Part shown: piece by piece, positions 1-6,372 of the stretch
How the letters are laid out: each line of letters starts with the position of its first letter
Numbering within the stretch: position 1 is the stretch's first letter
NCBI GenBank assembly: GCA_035263645.1
Contig: DATFRD010000217.1
Span: 1-16,497, forward strand
DNA: 16,497 bases
DNA from: CF-161 sp035263645
GTDB lineage: Bacteria > Chloroflexota > Dormibacteria > Dormibacterales > Dormibacteraceae
Direction of reading: 5' to 3'
Program-made: the position numbers and the translations under genes
Notes under the pieces: model-generated
Told to the model about the DNA's origin: nothing
Databases searched by the model: none
What the model saw: only the letters and a program-made list of their open reading frames with translations

Positions 1-1
1 C

Positions 2-553
2 CCGACCGAGACCGGCATCTTCGAGGTCGAGACGCTCCACCGCACCATCCGGGACATACCCAAGCCGGTGATCGCGGCGGTCAACGGCGTCGCCATCGGC
101 GGCGGCCACGTCCTGCACGTCCTCTGCGACATCACGATCGCCGCCGAGCACGCCACCTTCGGGCAGGCCGGCCCTCGCGTCGGCAGCTTCGACGCCGGCT
201 TCGGCACCGCATACCTGGCCCGCATCCTGGGCGAGAAGCGGGCCCGCGAGGTCTGGTACCTCTGCCGGCGGTACTCGGCCGAGACCATGGAGCGCTGGGG
301 TCTGGTCAACGCGGTCGTGCCGGGGGCCGAGCTGCGCGCCGAGGTCCGGCGCTGGGCGGACGAGATCCTGGAGAAGAGCCCCACTGCGCTCCGGGTCCTG
401 AAGCATTCGTTCAACGCGGATTCAGAGTCGATCGCCGGCATCGGCTCGCTGGGGTTCGACACCCTGGACGTCTTCGTCAAGACGGACGAGGCGCGGGAGG
501 GCGTCCAGGCGTTCACGGAGCGGAGGAAGCCGGACTTCAGCGGCTATCGCTGA
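2..553 (+). CDS. Enoyl-CoA hydratase/isomerase (crotonase) family protein, MenB/BadI-like, 5' end cut off by the window
   Basis: The reading frame is open from base 2 to the TGA at 551-553, so this is the C-terminal 183 residues of a crotonase-fold protein usually 260-300 residues long; the GTG at 68 is internal. Visible motifs are KPVIAAVNGVAIGGGHVL (oxyanion-hole loop), GQAGPRVGSFDAGFGTAYLA, REVWYLCRRYSA, and the C-terminal KRxPDF-type end (RRKPDFSGYR). This order is typical of 1,4-dihydroxy-2-naphthoyl-CoA synthase (MenB, menaquinone pathway). QAG matches the type I, bicarbonate-using MenB motif QxG rather than the type II QTD. Several stretches (LHRTIRDIPKPVI, SPTALRVLKHSFN) also recall BadI, the ring-opening 2-ketocyclohexanecarboxyl-CoA hydrolase, so substrate is not decided. 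Crotonase family membership is seen; MenB is the favoured but unproven role. The gene converges on a lipoprotein gene and shares a hairpin with it. Confidence 0.85.
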   Translation, partial: PTETGIFEVETLHRTIRDIPKPVIAAVNGVAIGGGHVLHVLCDITIAAEHATFGQAGPRVGSFDAGFGTAYLARILGEKRAREVWYLCRRYSAETMERWGLVNAVVPGAELRAEVRRWADEILEKSPTALRVLKHSFNADSESIAGIGSLGFDTLDVFVKTDEAREGVQAFTERRKPDFSGYR

Positions 554-564
554 GCCGCTTTTCC

Positions 565-595
565 GGCTGAGCCGGCGGTGGGACCCGGCTCAGCC
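565..595. terminator. Shared hairpin between convergent genes
   Basis: GGCTGAGCCGG (565-575) and CCGGCTCAGCC (585-595) form a perfect 11-bp stem with a 9-base loop. It lies 11 bases after the crotonase stop and overlaps the stop codon of the facing lipoprotein gene. Neither strand has a T tract after the stem, so it would be an I-shaped, bidirectional terminator of the kind described in high-GC bacteria. Termination is inferred from position and stem strength. Confidence 0.5.
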
Positions 596-946
596 GCTCC
601 AGTTGAACGTGTACGCGTAGTCGGTCGTGCCGGTGGCGTTCACGTCCAGCACTCGGCTCCCGACCTGGTGCCCCGCCACCCTGTCGGTCAGGTACACGTT
701 GCGTACCCCCAGGCTGGGCGTCGCCCACAGGTAGTAGCCATCGACGCGGAGGAGGACGATGCTGGCCGGCGGCCAGAACACGGCCACGACCACCCGCTGG
801 CCGCCGACGCCGGCCATGAGCACGCCCCCGTCCAGCGGCAGCGGGCCGTCGGCCAGGGGCGGCGGGGCCATCTCGCAGCTGCCCAGCAGGAGGGCGCCGA
901 TCAGTCCAGCCAGGAACCACCGCGGAGCCCGCGCCAGCCCGACCAT
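590..946 (-). CDS. Small putative lipoprotein of unknown function
   Basis: This 118-residue protein starts with a short positive N-terminus, a hydrophobic run (WFLAGLIGALLLG) and a lipobox LLGSC, with Cys24 as the likely lipidated residue. That predicts export and membrane anchoring. The mature part is a small domain rich in Val, Gly and aromatics, ending in YAYTFNWSG; I do not recognise a family. The ATG at 946 is preferred because it gives the signal peptide and has TAGTCT six bases upstream, a leaderless-type -10 box. It lies 19 bases after the DAHP synthase stop on the same strand, so read-through from that gene is possible. Its own end overlaps the hairpin shared with the crotonase gene. 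A longer overlapping frame (537-950) is arginine/proline-rich and looks like a shadow. Confidence 0.72.
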   Translation of the reverse strand: MVGLARAPRWFLAGLIGALLLGSCEMAPPPLADGPLPLDGGVLMAGVGGQRVVVAVFWPPASIVLLRVDGYYLWATPSLGVRNVYLTDRVAGHQVGSRVLDVNATGTTDYAYTFNWSG

Positions 947-952
947 ACATCG

Positions 953-958
953 AGACTA
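953..958 (-). promoter_or_regulatory. Candidate -10 box (TAGTCT) for the small lipoprotein gene
   Basis: TAGTCT on the minus strand lies six bases before the ATG at 946, which would place the transcription start at or next to the start codon. It falls inside a small inverted repeat GAGAC-N6-GTCTC (952-967) that also covers the DAHP synthase stop codon. No -35 is evident. Confidence 0.4.
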
Positions 959-965
959 TCAGGTC

Positions 966-1763
966 TCATTGAAGCGGCCTTTCCCGGAGGCTCCGCACGT
1001 GGCCGGCCAGTGAGGCCAGTGTCTCAACGGAGATCGTCTGCGCTCCGTCGGACCAGGCCTCGGCGGGCGCCGGGTGCGCTTCGACCAGCAGCCCATCGGC
1101 GCCCACCGCCAGCGCCGCCCTGGCCAGCGCCGGCACCCATTCCCGCCGGCCGGCGGCGTGGCTGGGGTCCACGATGACCGGCAGGTCGGTCAGCTCCCTG
1201 GCCACCACGACGGCGCTGATGTCGAGCGTGTTCCGGGTCCGCGTCTCGAACGTGCGGATGCCCCGTTCGCAGAGCACGACGTCGTCGTTGCCGCGGCGGC
1301 GGATGTATTCGGAGGCGCCCACCCACTCGTCGATGGTGGCCGACAGCCCCCGCTTCAGGACCACCGGCCGGCCCAGGTCGCCCAGCGCCTCCAGCAGCCG
1401 GTAGTTCTGCATGTTGCGGGTGCCAACCTGGTACCCGTCGACGTGGTCGGCGATGGCCTCGGCGTCCTCAGGACAGAGGACCTCCGAGACGAGGGCAAGG
1501 CCGGTGCGCCGGCGCGCCTCGGCCAGCAGCGGCAGGGCCTCCAGGCCGAGGCCCTGGAAGCTGTCGGGATGGCTCCGGGGCTTGAAGACGCCCGCCCTGA
1601 GCGCGTCAACCCCGGCCTCGGCCAGGTCCGCAGCCTGGTCCGCGAAGCCCGGCTCCACCGAGCAGGGGCCGGCGATGAGCACCGGGCGGGCGCCGCCCAC
1701 GGTGACACCGCCGATTCGCACGCTGCGCGTGGGTCCGACCCTCGGACGCTCTAACTCAACCAT
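966..1763 (-). CDS. aroF: 3-deoxy-7-phosphoheptulonate (DAHP) synthase, type I-beta, core domain only
   Basis: This enzyme condenses phosphoenolpyruvate with erythrose 4-phosphate, the first step of the shikimate pathway. The 265-residue protein has all core motifs: IAGPCSVE (30-37), GVFKPRSHPDSFQGLG (58-73), QVGTRNMQNY (112-121), VLKRGLSATIDEW (135-147), CERGIRTFE (165-173), VDPSHAAGRR (198-207), VEAHP and SDGAQ. The expected metal ligands are present as Cys34, His202, Glu228 and Asp239, and PEP-binding Lys137 is in place. Only about 30 residues precede the barrel, so the ferredoxin-like regulatory domain of Thermotoga-type enzymes and the chorismate mutase domain of Bacillus-type enzymes are both absent. 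Core-only I-beta enzymes such as that of Pyrococcus furiosus are known to be unregulated. The start at 1763 follows AGGTGGAG with 8-base spacing; the open frame upstream is low-complexity. The symbol follows common practice for this family. Confidence 0.93.
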   Translation of the reverse strand: MVELERPRVGPTRSVRIGGVTVGGARPVLIAGPCSVEPGFADQAADLAEAGVDALRAGVFKPRSHPDSFQGLGLEALPLLAEARRRTGLALVSEVLCPEDAEAIADHVDGYQVGTRNMQNYRLLEALGDLGRPVVLKRGLSATIDEWVGASEYIRRRGNDDVVLCERGIRTFETRTRNTLDISAVVVARELTDLPVIVDPSHAAGRREWVPALARAALAVGADGLLVEAHPAPAEAWSDGAQTISVETLASLAGHVRSLRERPLQ

Positions 1764-1771
1764 GTCCTCGT

Positions 1772-1779
1772 CTCCACCT
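1772..1779 (-). promoter_or_regulatory. Ribosome binding site deciding the DAHP synthase start
   Basis: AGGTGGAG on the minus strand ends 8 bases before the ATG at 1763. It selects this start over the in-frame GTG at 1910, whose extra 49 residues are Arg/Pro/Ser-rich and match no domain. This gene thus has a true 5' leader, unlike several neighbours. Confidence 0.65.
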
Positions 1780-1905
1780 GGCTCCGATTCAACCCCCGAC
1801 CGGCGGAACCTGCGGGCCGGCGGGCGGAGTGGGGACGAGGGGGCGCTACATCGTCCGGCTCCGGCCTCCCGCCGGCCCGGTAAAGCAGAACTGATAGCGC
1901 CAGTA

Positions 1906-1938
1906 GCCACCGCTCACGGTGGCGTGAGCTTATCACGC
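1906..1938 (-). promoter_or_regulatory. Three overlapping, mutually exclusive hairpins upstream of the DAHP synthase gene
   Basis: The 1764-1994 gap between the divergent genes holds three nested inverted repeats. Stem A is GCCACCG/CGGTGGC (1906-1912 with 1917-1923). Stem B is GCTCACG/CGTGAGC (1912-1918 with 1923-1929). Stem C is GCGTGA/TCACGC (1922-1927 with 1933-1938). B uses bases of both A and C, so they exclude each other. A TGATAAGCT string on the minus strand (1935-1927) also resembles an extended -10 box. The element could be an attenuator-like leader or an operator for the DAHP synthase promoter. There is no obvious T tract after the stems. Confidence 0.4.
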
Positions 1939-1980
1939 AGGCGGTGCGTCCGCCCTGCCCGTGTTCCCGAGCCGAAGCGG

Positions 1981-1986
1981 TACCAT
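1981..1986 (+). promoter_or_regulatory. Candidate -10 box (TACCAT) for the propeller lipoprotein gene
   Basis: TACCAT lies 8 bases before the GTG at 1995, the spacing expected for a leaderless transcript. It supports the 1995 start over the earlier in-frame GTG at 1944. No ribosome binding site is visible before 1995. Confidence 0.45.
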
Positions 1987-1994
1987 CCCCGTCC

Positions 1995-3467
1995 GTGGCT
2001 GCCCTCTCTCCGGCCGGGCGCCCGGCCGGTGCCCGGCGCGGGATCGTCGCGGCCCTGCTCTCCGGCGCCGTCCTGACCCTGGCCGCCGGCTGCCAGGGTT
2101 CCCAGGGTTCCCAGCCCCCGAGCCCGAGCACCGGGTTCCCGGCGTCGGGCCACGACCCCGCCCCCTGCCCGGGACGGCCGCAGCTGACGGCCAGCCCGCC
2201 CGGCCCGGCCGACTGGCCGGTCTTCGACCACCAGGCGGACCGGGCCGGCGTGGACCCCAGCACCGCCGCGGCCACGACCCACGCGACCGCGCGCTGGGAC
2301 GACCACCTCGACGGCGCGATGTTCGCCCAGCCGCTCCAGGTGCAGGGACTGGTGATCGAGGCCACCGAGCACGACTCCGTCTACGCGCTGGACGCGGCCA
2401 CCGGCTGCCGGTACTGGCGGACCTCGCTGGGCACGCCGTTCGACGTCACGACGCACCACCTGGAGTGCAACAACATCACCCCGGAGCTGGGCGTCACCGC
2501 GACGCCCGCCGTGGACCCGATCAGCGGCACGGTGTACGCGGTGCCCTTTCTCGATCCCGGCCGCTACGAGATGGATGCCATCGACCTGGCGAGCGGCAGG
2601 ATCCGCTGGCGCCATCGGATCGACCTGCCGAACAGCCTCGTGGTCCAGCAGCTGAGCCGGCCGGCGGTGGCACTGGCCGACGGCCACGCCTACGCCTCGT
2701 TCGGCGGCCGGATCGGGGACTGCGCCAACTACCACGGGTTCGTCGTCGGCATCGCCCAGGACGGGACAGGGCCGCAGCTGCTCTTCCAGGCCTCCGCGAG
2801 CCGGGAGGGCGCGATCTGGGCTCCTGGCGGCCCGGCCGTGCTGCCAGGCGGTGACCTCCTGGTCTCCACTAGCAACACCGGCGAGCAGAAGGTCTACGAC
2901 GGCAGCGAGGCCGTCGTCCGGCTCTCCCCGGACCTCCGCCGGAAGGATTTCTTCGCGCCCGCCAACTGGGCCCAGCTCAACGCGGAAGACCTGGACCTGG
3001 GCAGCGTCAGCCCGGCCATCCTGGACGGCGGCGCCCGGCTGTTCCAGGTCGGCAAGGAGGGGGTCGGCTACCTGCTCGACGCGAACCACCTGGGCGGGGT
3101 GGGCGGCCAGCTCTTCAGCGCGCCGATCCAGGGCGGCTGTCTCGCGATCGGCGCGGTCGCCTACCAGGCGCCCCTCCTCTACGTGCCCTGCCAGAACGGC
3201 GTGGTCGCGCTGCGCGTCTCCGGCAGCCGCTTCGACTTCGCCTGGCGCGGGCCCGGATTCGCAGCCGGGTCTCCGATCGTGGCCGGAGGACTGGTGTGGT
3301 CGTTCGACTACCAGGGGGGCGTCGTCTACGGGCTGGACCCGGCCAGCGGCCATCCGACGACGACGATCGCCGTCGGCCCCGGCGAGCACTTTGCGTCCGC
3401 CAGCGCCAGCGCCGGCCGGCTGGTGGTGCCCGCCGGCCGTGACCTCCGCTCCTTCGCATTGAGCTGA
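1995..3467 (+). CDS. Secreted lipoprotein with PQQ-type beta-propeller repeats
   Basis: From the GTG at 1995 the protein is 490 residues long. It begins with a basic N-terminus, a hydrophobic segment (GIVAALLSGAVLTLAAGC) and a lipobox LAAGC, then a Ser/Pro/Gly-rich linker that includes a tandem 9-base repeat encoding QGSQGSQ. The rest is built of propeller blades of the quinoprotein type, for example DSVYALDAATGCRYWR, GVTATPAVDPISGTVYAV, GVVALRVSGSRFDFAWRG and GVVYGLDPASG. Such folds either bind PQQ in dehydrogenases or act as protein scaffolds; I see no clear catalytic Asp/Glu pattern, so enzyme activity is not claimed. Several cysteines in the mature part suggest disulfides outside the membrane. 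The gene diverges from the DAHP synthase gene and converges on the glycosyltransferase gene with a 13-base gap. Fold is confident, function unknown. Confidence 0.8.
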   Translation: MAALSPAGRPAGARRGIVAALLSGAVLTLAAGCQGSQGSQPPSPSTGFPASGHDPAPCPGRPQLTASPPGPADWPVFDHQADRAGVDPSTAAATTHATARWDDHLDGAMFAQPLQVQGLVIEATEHDSVYALDAATGCRYWRTSLGTPFDVTTHHLECNNITPELGVTATPAVDPISGTVYAVPFLDPGRYEMDAIDLASGRIRWRHRIDLPNSLVVQQLSRPAVALADGHAYASFGGRIGDCANYHGFVVGIAQDGTGPQLLFQASASREGAIWAPGGPAVLPGGDLLVSTSNTGEQKVYDGSEAVVRLSPDLRRKDFFAPANWAQLNAEDLDLGSVSPAILDGGARLFQVGKEGVGYLLDANHLGGVGGQLFSAPIQGGCLAIGAVAYQAPLLYVPCQNGVVALRVSGSRFDFAWRGPGFAAGSPIVAGGLVWSFDYQGGVVYGLDPASGHPTTTIAVGPGEHFASASASAGRLVVPAGRDLRSFALS

Positions 3468-3480
3468 CCGGGCGCGCCTG

Positions 3481-4716
3481 TCAGGCCGCTGGTCTGGCCG
3501 TGTCCAGGCTGGGGGCCGCGGCCCGGCTGCCGAGCGACCGCCGGACGAACCGGTAGGCGGCGGTCAGCAGCAGCACGTTGCGCAGCGCGATCAGCGCGCA
3601 GAAGGCGAGCGGGTAGCTTGCCGGGGCGCCGGGGCCCACGAGGCCGGCCGCCAGGTAGGCGAACGGGAAGATGGCCGTCGTCAGCGCGCAGACGGCGAGC
3701 CAGGCGGGGTCGTACTCGCCTGCCACGATCGCGACCAGGGGCAGGACCCAGATCAGGTACTGGGGGCTGAGCACGCGGCTGCAGCACACCAGGACGATCA
3801 GGCACGTGGCGAGTGCCTGCCCGAACCCGAGCCGGCCGGTCAGCTGCTGCCCGTACGTCCCGAGGCAGCCCCCGACCAGGGCGAGGTCCGCGCCGGCGCT
3901 CAGCGGCCCGGCCAGGGGGCCCACCAGGTTGTACGAGTGGAACGAGTGGTCGGGCGCCACCGGCAGGCCGACGAACCCGCTCAGCCAGAGCAGCGTGGCC
4001 GGCACCGACTCCACCTGGAGCGGGCGGCGGGCGTTGTATACGAACGGTGCCAGCCAGCCTGTGGGGTCCAGCGCGGCCGACACGGCCAGCCCCGCCGCCA
4101 CCGCCCCGACGAACAGCCCCACCCCGCGCAGGACCGCCGACGGCGGCCGCCCGCGAAGCGGCGACACCTCCAGCGCCCGGTACTGCTCCAGCGCCACCAC
4201 GGGCAGCAGGGCCGCCGGGTAGAGCTTGAGGAGGGTGCCGGCCGCCAGCAGCGCGTATGCGAGGCCGAAGCGGCGCTCGGTAGCGGCCCAGTACGCGACC
4301 ACCGTTGCGGCCGCCGGCACCAGGTCGAAGCGCCCGAGCAGGGTGCCGAAGCCGGCCAGGACCAGGTAGACGCCGGCGACCTCGGCCGCCCGCGCCGACT
4401 CGCGGCGCCGGATGGCGGCATAGCCGGCCACGAAGAGCGCCAGCATCCACAGCGCGAACACGGACACCCAGTCGGGGAGCGGAGGGAGCAGCGTCAGGGT
4501 GAAGGGCGCGAGCGACAGCGGAGGGTACTCCGCCGGCAGCGAGCGCAGCGGCGGCGACCCGAGCCAGAACGCCTGCGCGTACCGGTGGTAGAGGGTCACA
4601 TCTCCGTGGCCGTAGGCGGAGTGCGCGTAGAAGACCAGCGAACCCACAAGCGCGGCGACGAGGACCCCCAGCACGGCGCGCTCGCGGGCTCGCCAGCCCC
4701 GGAGGCCGGTGAGCAT
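3481..4716 (-). CDS. Polytopic GT-C glycosyltransferase, GT87/DUF2029-like (polyprenyl-phosphate sugar donor)
   Basis: This 411-residue integral membrane protein has about ten hydrophobic segments. The first large outer loop carries HGDVTLYHRYAQAFW and AEYPP, where the Asp and the YPP are hallmarks of GT87-like GT-C enzymes, related to PimE and other mannosyltransferases. Further family-like stretches are GRFDLVPAA, GTLLKLYPAALLP and SPQYLIWVLPL. Such enzymes move a sugar, usually mannose, from a polyprenyl-phosphate to a glycolipid or glycan outside the membrane; donor and acceptor cannot be told from sequence. The ATG at 4716 lies 14 bases after the response regulator stop on the same strand, without a clear ribosome binding site, which suggests co-transcription and translational coupling. 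That placement hints at envelope remodelling under phosphate control, which is inference. Confidence 0.8.
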   Translation of the reverse strand: MLTGLRGWRARERAVLGVLVAALVGSLVFYAHSAYGHGDVTLYHRYAQAFWLGSPPLRSLPAEYPPLSLAPFTLTLLPPLPDWVSVFALWMLALFVAGYAAIRRRESARAAEVAGVYLVLAGFGTLLGRFDLVPAAATVVAYWAATERRFGLAYALLAAGTLLKLYPAALLPVVALEQYRALEVSPLRGRPPSAVLRGVGLFVGAVAAGLAVSAALDPTGWLAPFVYNARRPLQVESVPATLLWLSGFVGLPVAPDHSFHSYNLVGPLAGPLSAGADLALVGGCLGTYGQQLTGRLGFGQALATCLIVLVCCSRVLSPQYLIWVLPLVAIVAGEYDPAWLAVCALTTAIFPFAYLAAGLVGPGAPASYPLAFCALIALRNVLLLTAAYRFVRRSLGSRAAAPSLDTARPAA

Positions 4717-4730
4717 CTAGAGCGTCACGC

Positions 4731-5447
4731 TTAAGAGCCTGCGCGAATAGGGCTCTGGGGCGTCAGCCGGTCCAGGCGATAGCCCGCGCCGCGCACGGTC
4801 ACGATCTCGAACGGCACCCGACCGGCGAACTTCTCGCGCAGCCAGCGGATGTGAACGTCGACCGTCTTCCGGTCGCCGAGGAAGCCGGCGCCCCAGACCT
4901 GCTGCAGGATGACGTCCCGCGACTGGACGCGCCCGGAGTGGGCGACCAGGAACGACAGCAGCTCGAACTCCCGGGCCGTCAGCTTCACGTCGTGACCGTC
5001 GACCAGCACCCGGCGAGCGGGGCGGTCGATCAGGAAGCCGCCGATCTCGTCCCGCTCTGGGACCGAGCGCTCGGCCATCTCGGCCCGGCTGCGCCGGATC
5101 ACCGCGTTCACGCGGGCCAGCACCTCGCGGACCGAGAACGGCTTCGTGACGTAGTCGTCGGCGCCCAGCTCCAGGCCCACGATCTTGTCGATCTCGGCCT
5201 CGCGGGCGGTCACCATGATGATCGGGACGCGGCTGGAGCGCCGCAGCGCCCGGCAGACCTCCATGCCGCCCATGCCCGGCAGCATCAGGTCGAGCAGGAT
5301 GAGGTCGGGCCGGGAGGTCCGCGCCAGCCGGAGCCCCACCGCGCCGTCGCGGGCCTCCGACACCGCGTAGCCGGCGGCGCTCAGGTGATATTTCAGCGTC
5401 TCGCGGATGCCGTCGTCGTCCTCGACGACCAGGACCCTGTCGGTCAT
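4731..5447 (-). CDS. OmpR/PhoB-family response regulator, PhoB/RegX3-like
   Basis: The 238-residue protein has a receiver domain (about 1-120) followed by a winged-helix DNA-binding domain (about 140-232). Acidic pocket D10/D11, phosphoacceptor D53 (LILLDLMLPGMGG), T80 and K102 (VTKPF) are all present. The C-terminal part shows LTAREFELLSFLVAHSG, VWGAGFLGDRKTVDVHIRWL and TVRGAGYRL, typical of PhoB/RegX3-type regulators. The start at 5447 follows GGAGG with 7-base spacing; upstream in-frame codons lie in a leader with terminator-like structure. The neighbouring kinase and PhoU point to phosphate sensing, so it should be phosphorylated by the kinase at 6374-7417 and act on phosphate-starvation genes. 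It is followed by the GT87-like gene. Family is sure; the phosphate role is inferred from context. Symbols in use include phoB, phoP and regX3. Confidence 0.92.
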   Translation of the reverse strand: MTDRVLVVEDDDGIRETLKYHLSAAGYAVSEARDGAVGLRLARTSRPDLILLDLMLPGMGGMEVCRALRRSSRVPIIMVTAREAEIDKIVGLELGADDYVTKPFSVREVLARVNAVIRRSRAEMAERSVPERDEIGGFLIDRPARRVLVDGHDVKLTAREFELLSFLVAHSGRVQSRDVILQQVWGAGFLGDRKTVDVHIRWLREKFAGRVPFEIVTVRGAGYRLDRLTPQSPIRAGS

Positions 5448-5477
5448 GCCACCCCCTCCCGAGACAAGCCAGGTGGG

Positions 5478-5483
5478 AGCGTA
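5478..5483 (-). promoter_or_regulatory. Candidate -10 box (TACGCT) for the response regulator gene
   Basis: TACGCT on the minus strand lies 30 bases before the ATG at 5447, downstream of the terminator-like element at 5537-5571. It would give a leader of roughly 23 bases carrying the GGAGG site at 5455-5459. No good -35 is seen. Confidence 0.35.
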
Positions 5484-5536
5484 AGCAAGGGCTTTGCCGA
5501 GCGTGTGAGTCCGTCTTCCTGACGCCGACGACACCA

Positions 5537-5571
5537 CAAAAAGCCCCGAAGGGATGCACCGAAGGTGCCCC
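5537..5571 (-). terminator. Two-hairpin terminator-like element between phoU and the response regulator gene
   Basis: On the minus strand, GCACC-TTC-GGTGC (5568-5556) is followed by CCC-TTCG-GGG (5553-5544), a C, and five T (5542-5538). The last hairpin has a UUCG tetraloop and a T run, so it resembles an intrinsic terminator with a short stem. The CCC can also pair with the GGG at 5571-5569 to extend the first hairpin, which would dissolve the terminator. It may simply end the phoU transcript, or control read-through into the response regulator gene. Confidence 0.55.
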
Positions 5572-5587
5572 GAGCGTCCCAGATAGA

Positions 5588-5609
5588 GGGGGGGTTTTGG
5601 AAGGGGGGG
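5588..5609 (+). repeat. Two seven-G runs, G-quadruplex candidate
   Basis: Two runs of seven G on the plus strand (5588-5594 and 5603-5609) are separated by TTTTGGAA, giving enough G triplets for an intramolecular quadruplex. The minus strand carries the matching C runs in the phoU-to-regulator gap. The tract is followed by CCCGCCCACCC on the plus strand, so a competing hairpin is also possible. Confidence 0.5.
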
Positions 5610-5627
5610 CCCGCCCACCCTTGCACG

Positions 5628-6332
5628 TTATCCAAGCTCCACGACCTGGCCCGAGTCCAGGAAGATGATGTCCTCGGCAACGTTCACGACCCGGTCGCCG
5701 ATCCGTTCCAGGTTGTGGGCGATGTTGATCAGCGTCACCACCCGGAGTGCGTCCTCGGCGTCGGCGCCCTGGCCGAAGTCCTCCACGAGGCTGTCGAACA
5801 GCCGGTGGTACAGCCGGTCGATCTCGTCGTCCTTGGCCGCCACCTCCCGCGCCCGGGCCGGGTCCTCCTCGATCAGTGCGTCCAGGATGTCCCGGACCTG
5901 CTGGCTGGCGAGCTCGCCCATCAGCCCGAACTCCGGCCGCAGGGGCCCGTGGGGCAGGCTGGCCAGCGTCGACGTGCGGCGGCCGATGCGGACGGCGTAG
6001 TCGCCGATGCGCTCCAGCTCGATGGCGATGTACTGCACCCCCATCAGGGTGCGGAGGTCCCGGCCGACGAGCCGCTGCGCGGAGATGACCTGGAAGACGC
6101 GCTCCCGGAGCTGACGGAACAGCTCGTTGATCGACTGGTCCTGCATCCTGACCCGGTTGGCGGCCACACGGTCGAACGAGCGCAGTGCCAGGAGCGCCTC
6201 GTCGATCTGCGACTCGACGAGGCCGGCCATGCGGAGCAGGGACTCGCGCAGCTGCTCCAGCTCCCGGGAGAACGTCTCCCCGGTCACCGGCGCACGGGCG
6301 AGGAAGGGGACGGTGCGCGGATTATCAGCCAT
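5628..6332 (-). CDS. phoU: Phosphate signalling protein PhoU
   Basis: The 234-residue protein has the usual PhoU length and two homologous three-helix repeats. The first repeat carries IAIELERIGDYAVRIGRR, the second INIAHNLERIGDRVVNVAED; both contain the ERIGD motif whose acidic residues bind metal in PhoU structures. The protein is all-helical and cytoplasmic. PhoU links the Pst phosphate transporter to the sensor kinase and restrains the Pho response when phosphate is plentiful; it also affects polyphosphate levels in several bacteria. No pst genes occur in this window. The ATG at 6332 has only a weak GAGG at a short distance. It lies 41 bases after the kinase stop and is followed by the G-run and terminator-like elements before the response regulator gene. 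Confidence 0.95.
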   Translation of the reverse strand: MADNPRTVPFLARAPVTGETFSRELEQLRESLLRMAGLVESQIDEALLALRSFDRVAANRVRMQDQSINELFRQLRERVFQVISAQRLVGRDLRTLMGVQYIAIELERIGDYAVRIGRRTSTLASLPHGPLRPEFGLMGELASQQVRDILDALIEEDPARAREVAAKDDEIDRLYHRLFDSLVEDFGQGADAEDALRVVTLINIAHNLERIGDRVVNVAEDIIFLDSGQVVELG

Positions 6333-6355
6333 GGATCCTCGGTCTCCCGAGGGCG

Positions 6356-6361
6356 ACGATA
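6356..6361 (-). promoter_or_regulatory. Candidate -10 box (TATCGT) for phoU
   Basis: TATCGT on the minus strand lies 23 bases before the phoU ATG at 6332, just after an unusually AT-rich patch covering the end of the kinase gene. It could give phoU a promoter of its own besides read-through from the kinase gene. Confidence 0.3.
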
Positions 6362-6372
6362 CGGTTGGATTG

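Noticed and set aside
537..950. 137-codon minus frame overlapping the small lipoprotein gene, with ATG four bases further upstream
   Set aside because: The product is Arg/Gly/Pro-rich without a signal peptide, whereas the 590-946 frame has a clean lipoprotein signal.
1764..1910. N-terminal extension of the DAHP synthase to the GTG at 1910
   Set aside because: It adds 49 low-complexity residues that are no known regulatory domain, and a good ribosome binding site precedes the ATG at 1763.
2094..2111. Tandem 9-base repeat CAGGGTTCC x2 in the lipoprotein linker
   Set aside because: Real but only two units, in a low-complexity Gly/Ser/Gln linker after the lipidated Cys; no sign of wider function.
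1914..3389. Minus-strand open frame of 491 codons opposite the propeller lipoprotein gene
   Set aside because: Same antisense-shadow pattern, no recognisable motif; the plus-strand frame has a lipobox and propeller blades.
3464..3484. CTGAC...GTCAG inverted repeat across the convergent stops of the propeller and glycosyltransferase genes
   Set aside because: Only five outer pairs with mismatches inside, and TGA/TCA stops facing each other create part of it by chance; too weak to call a terminator.
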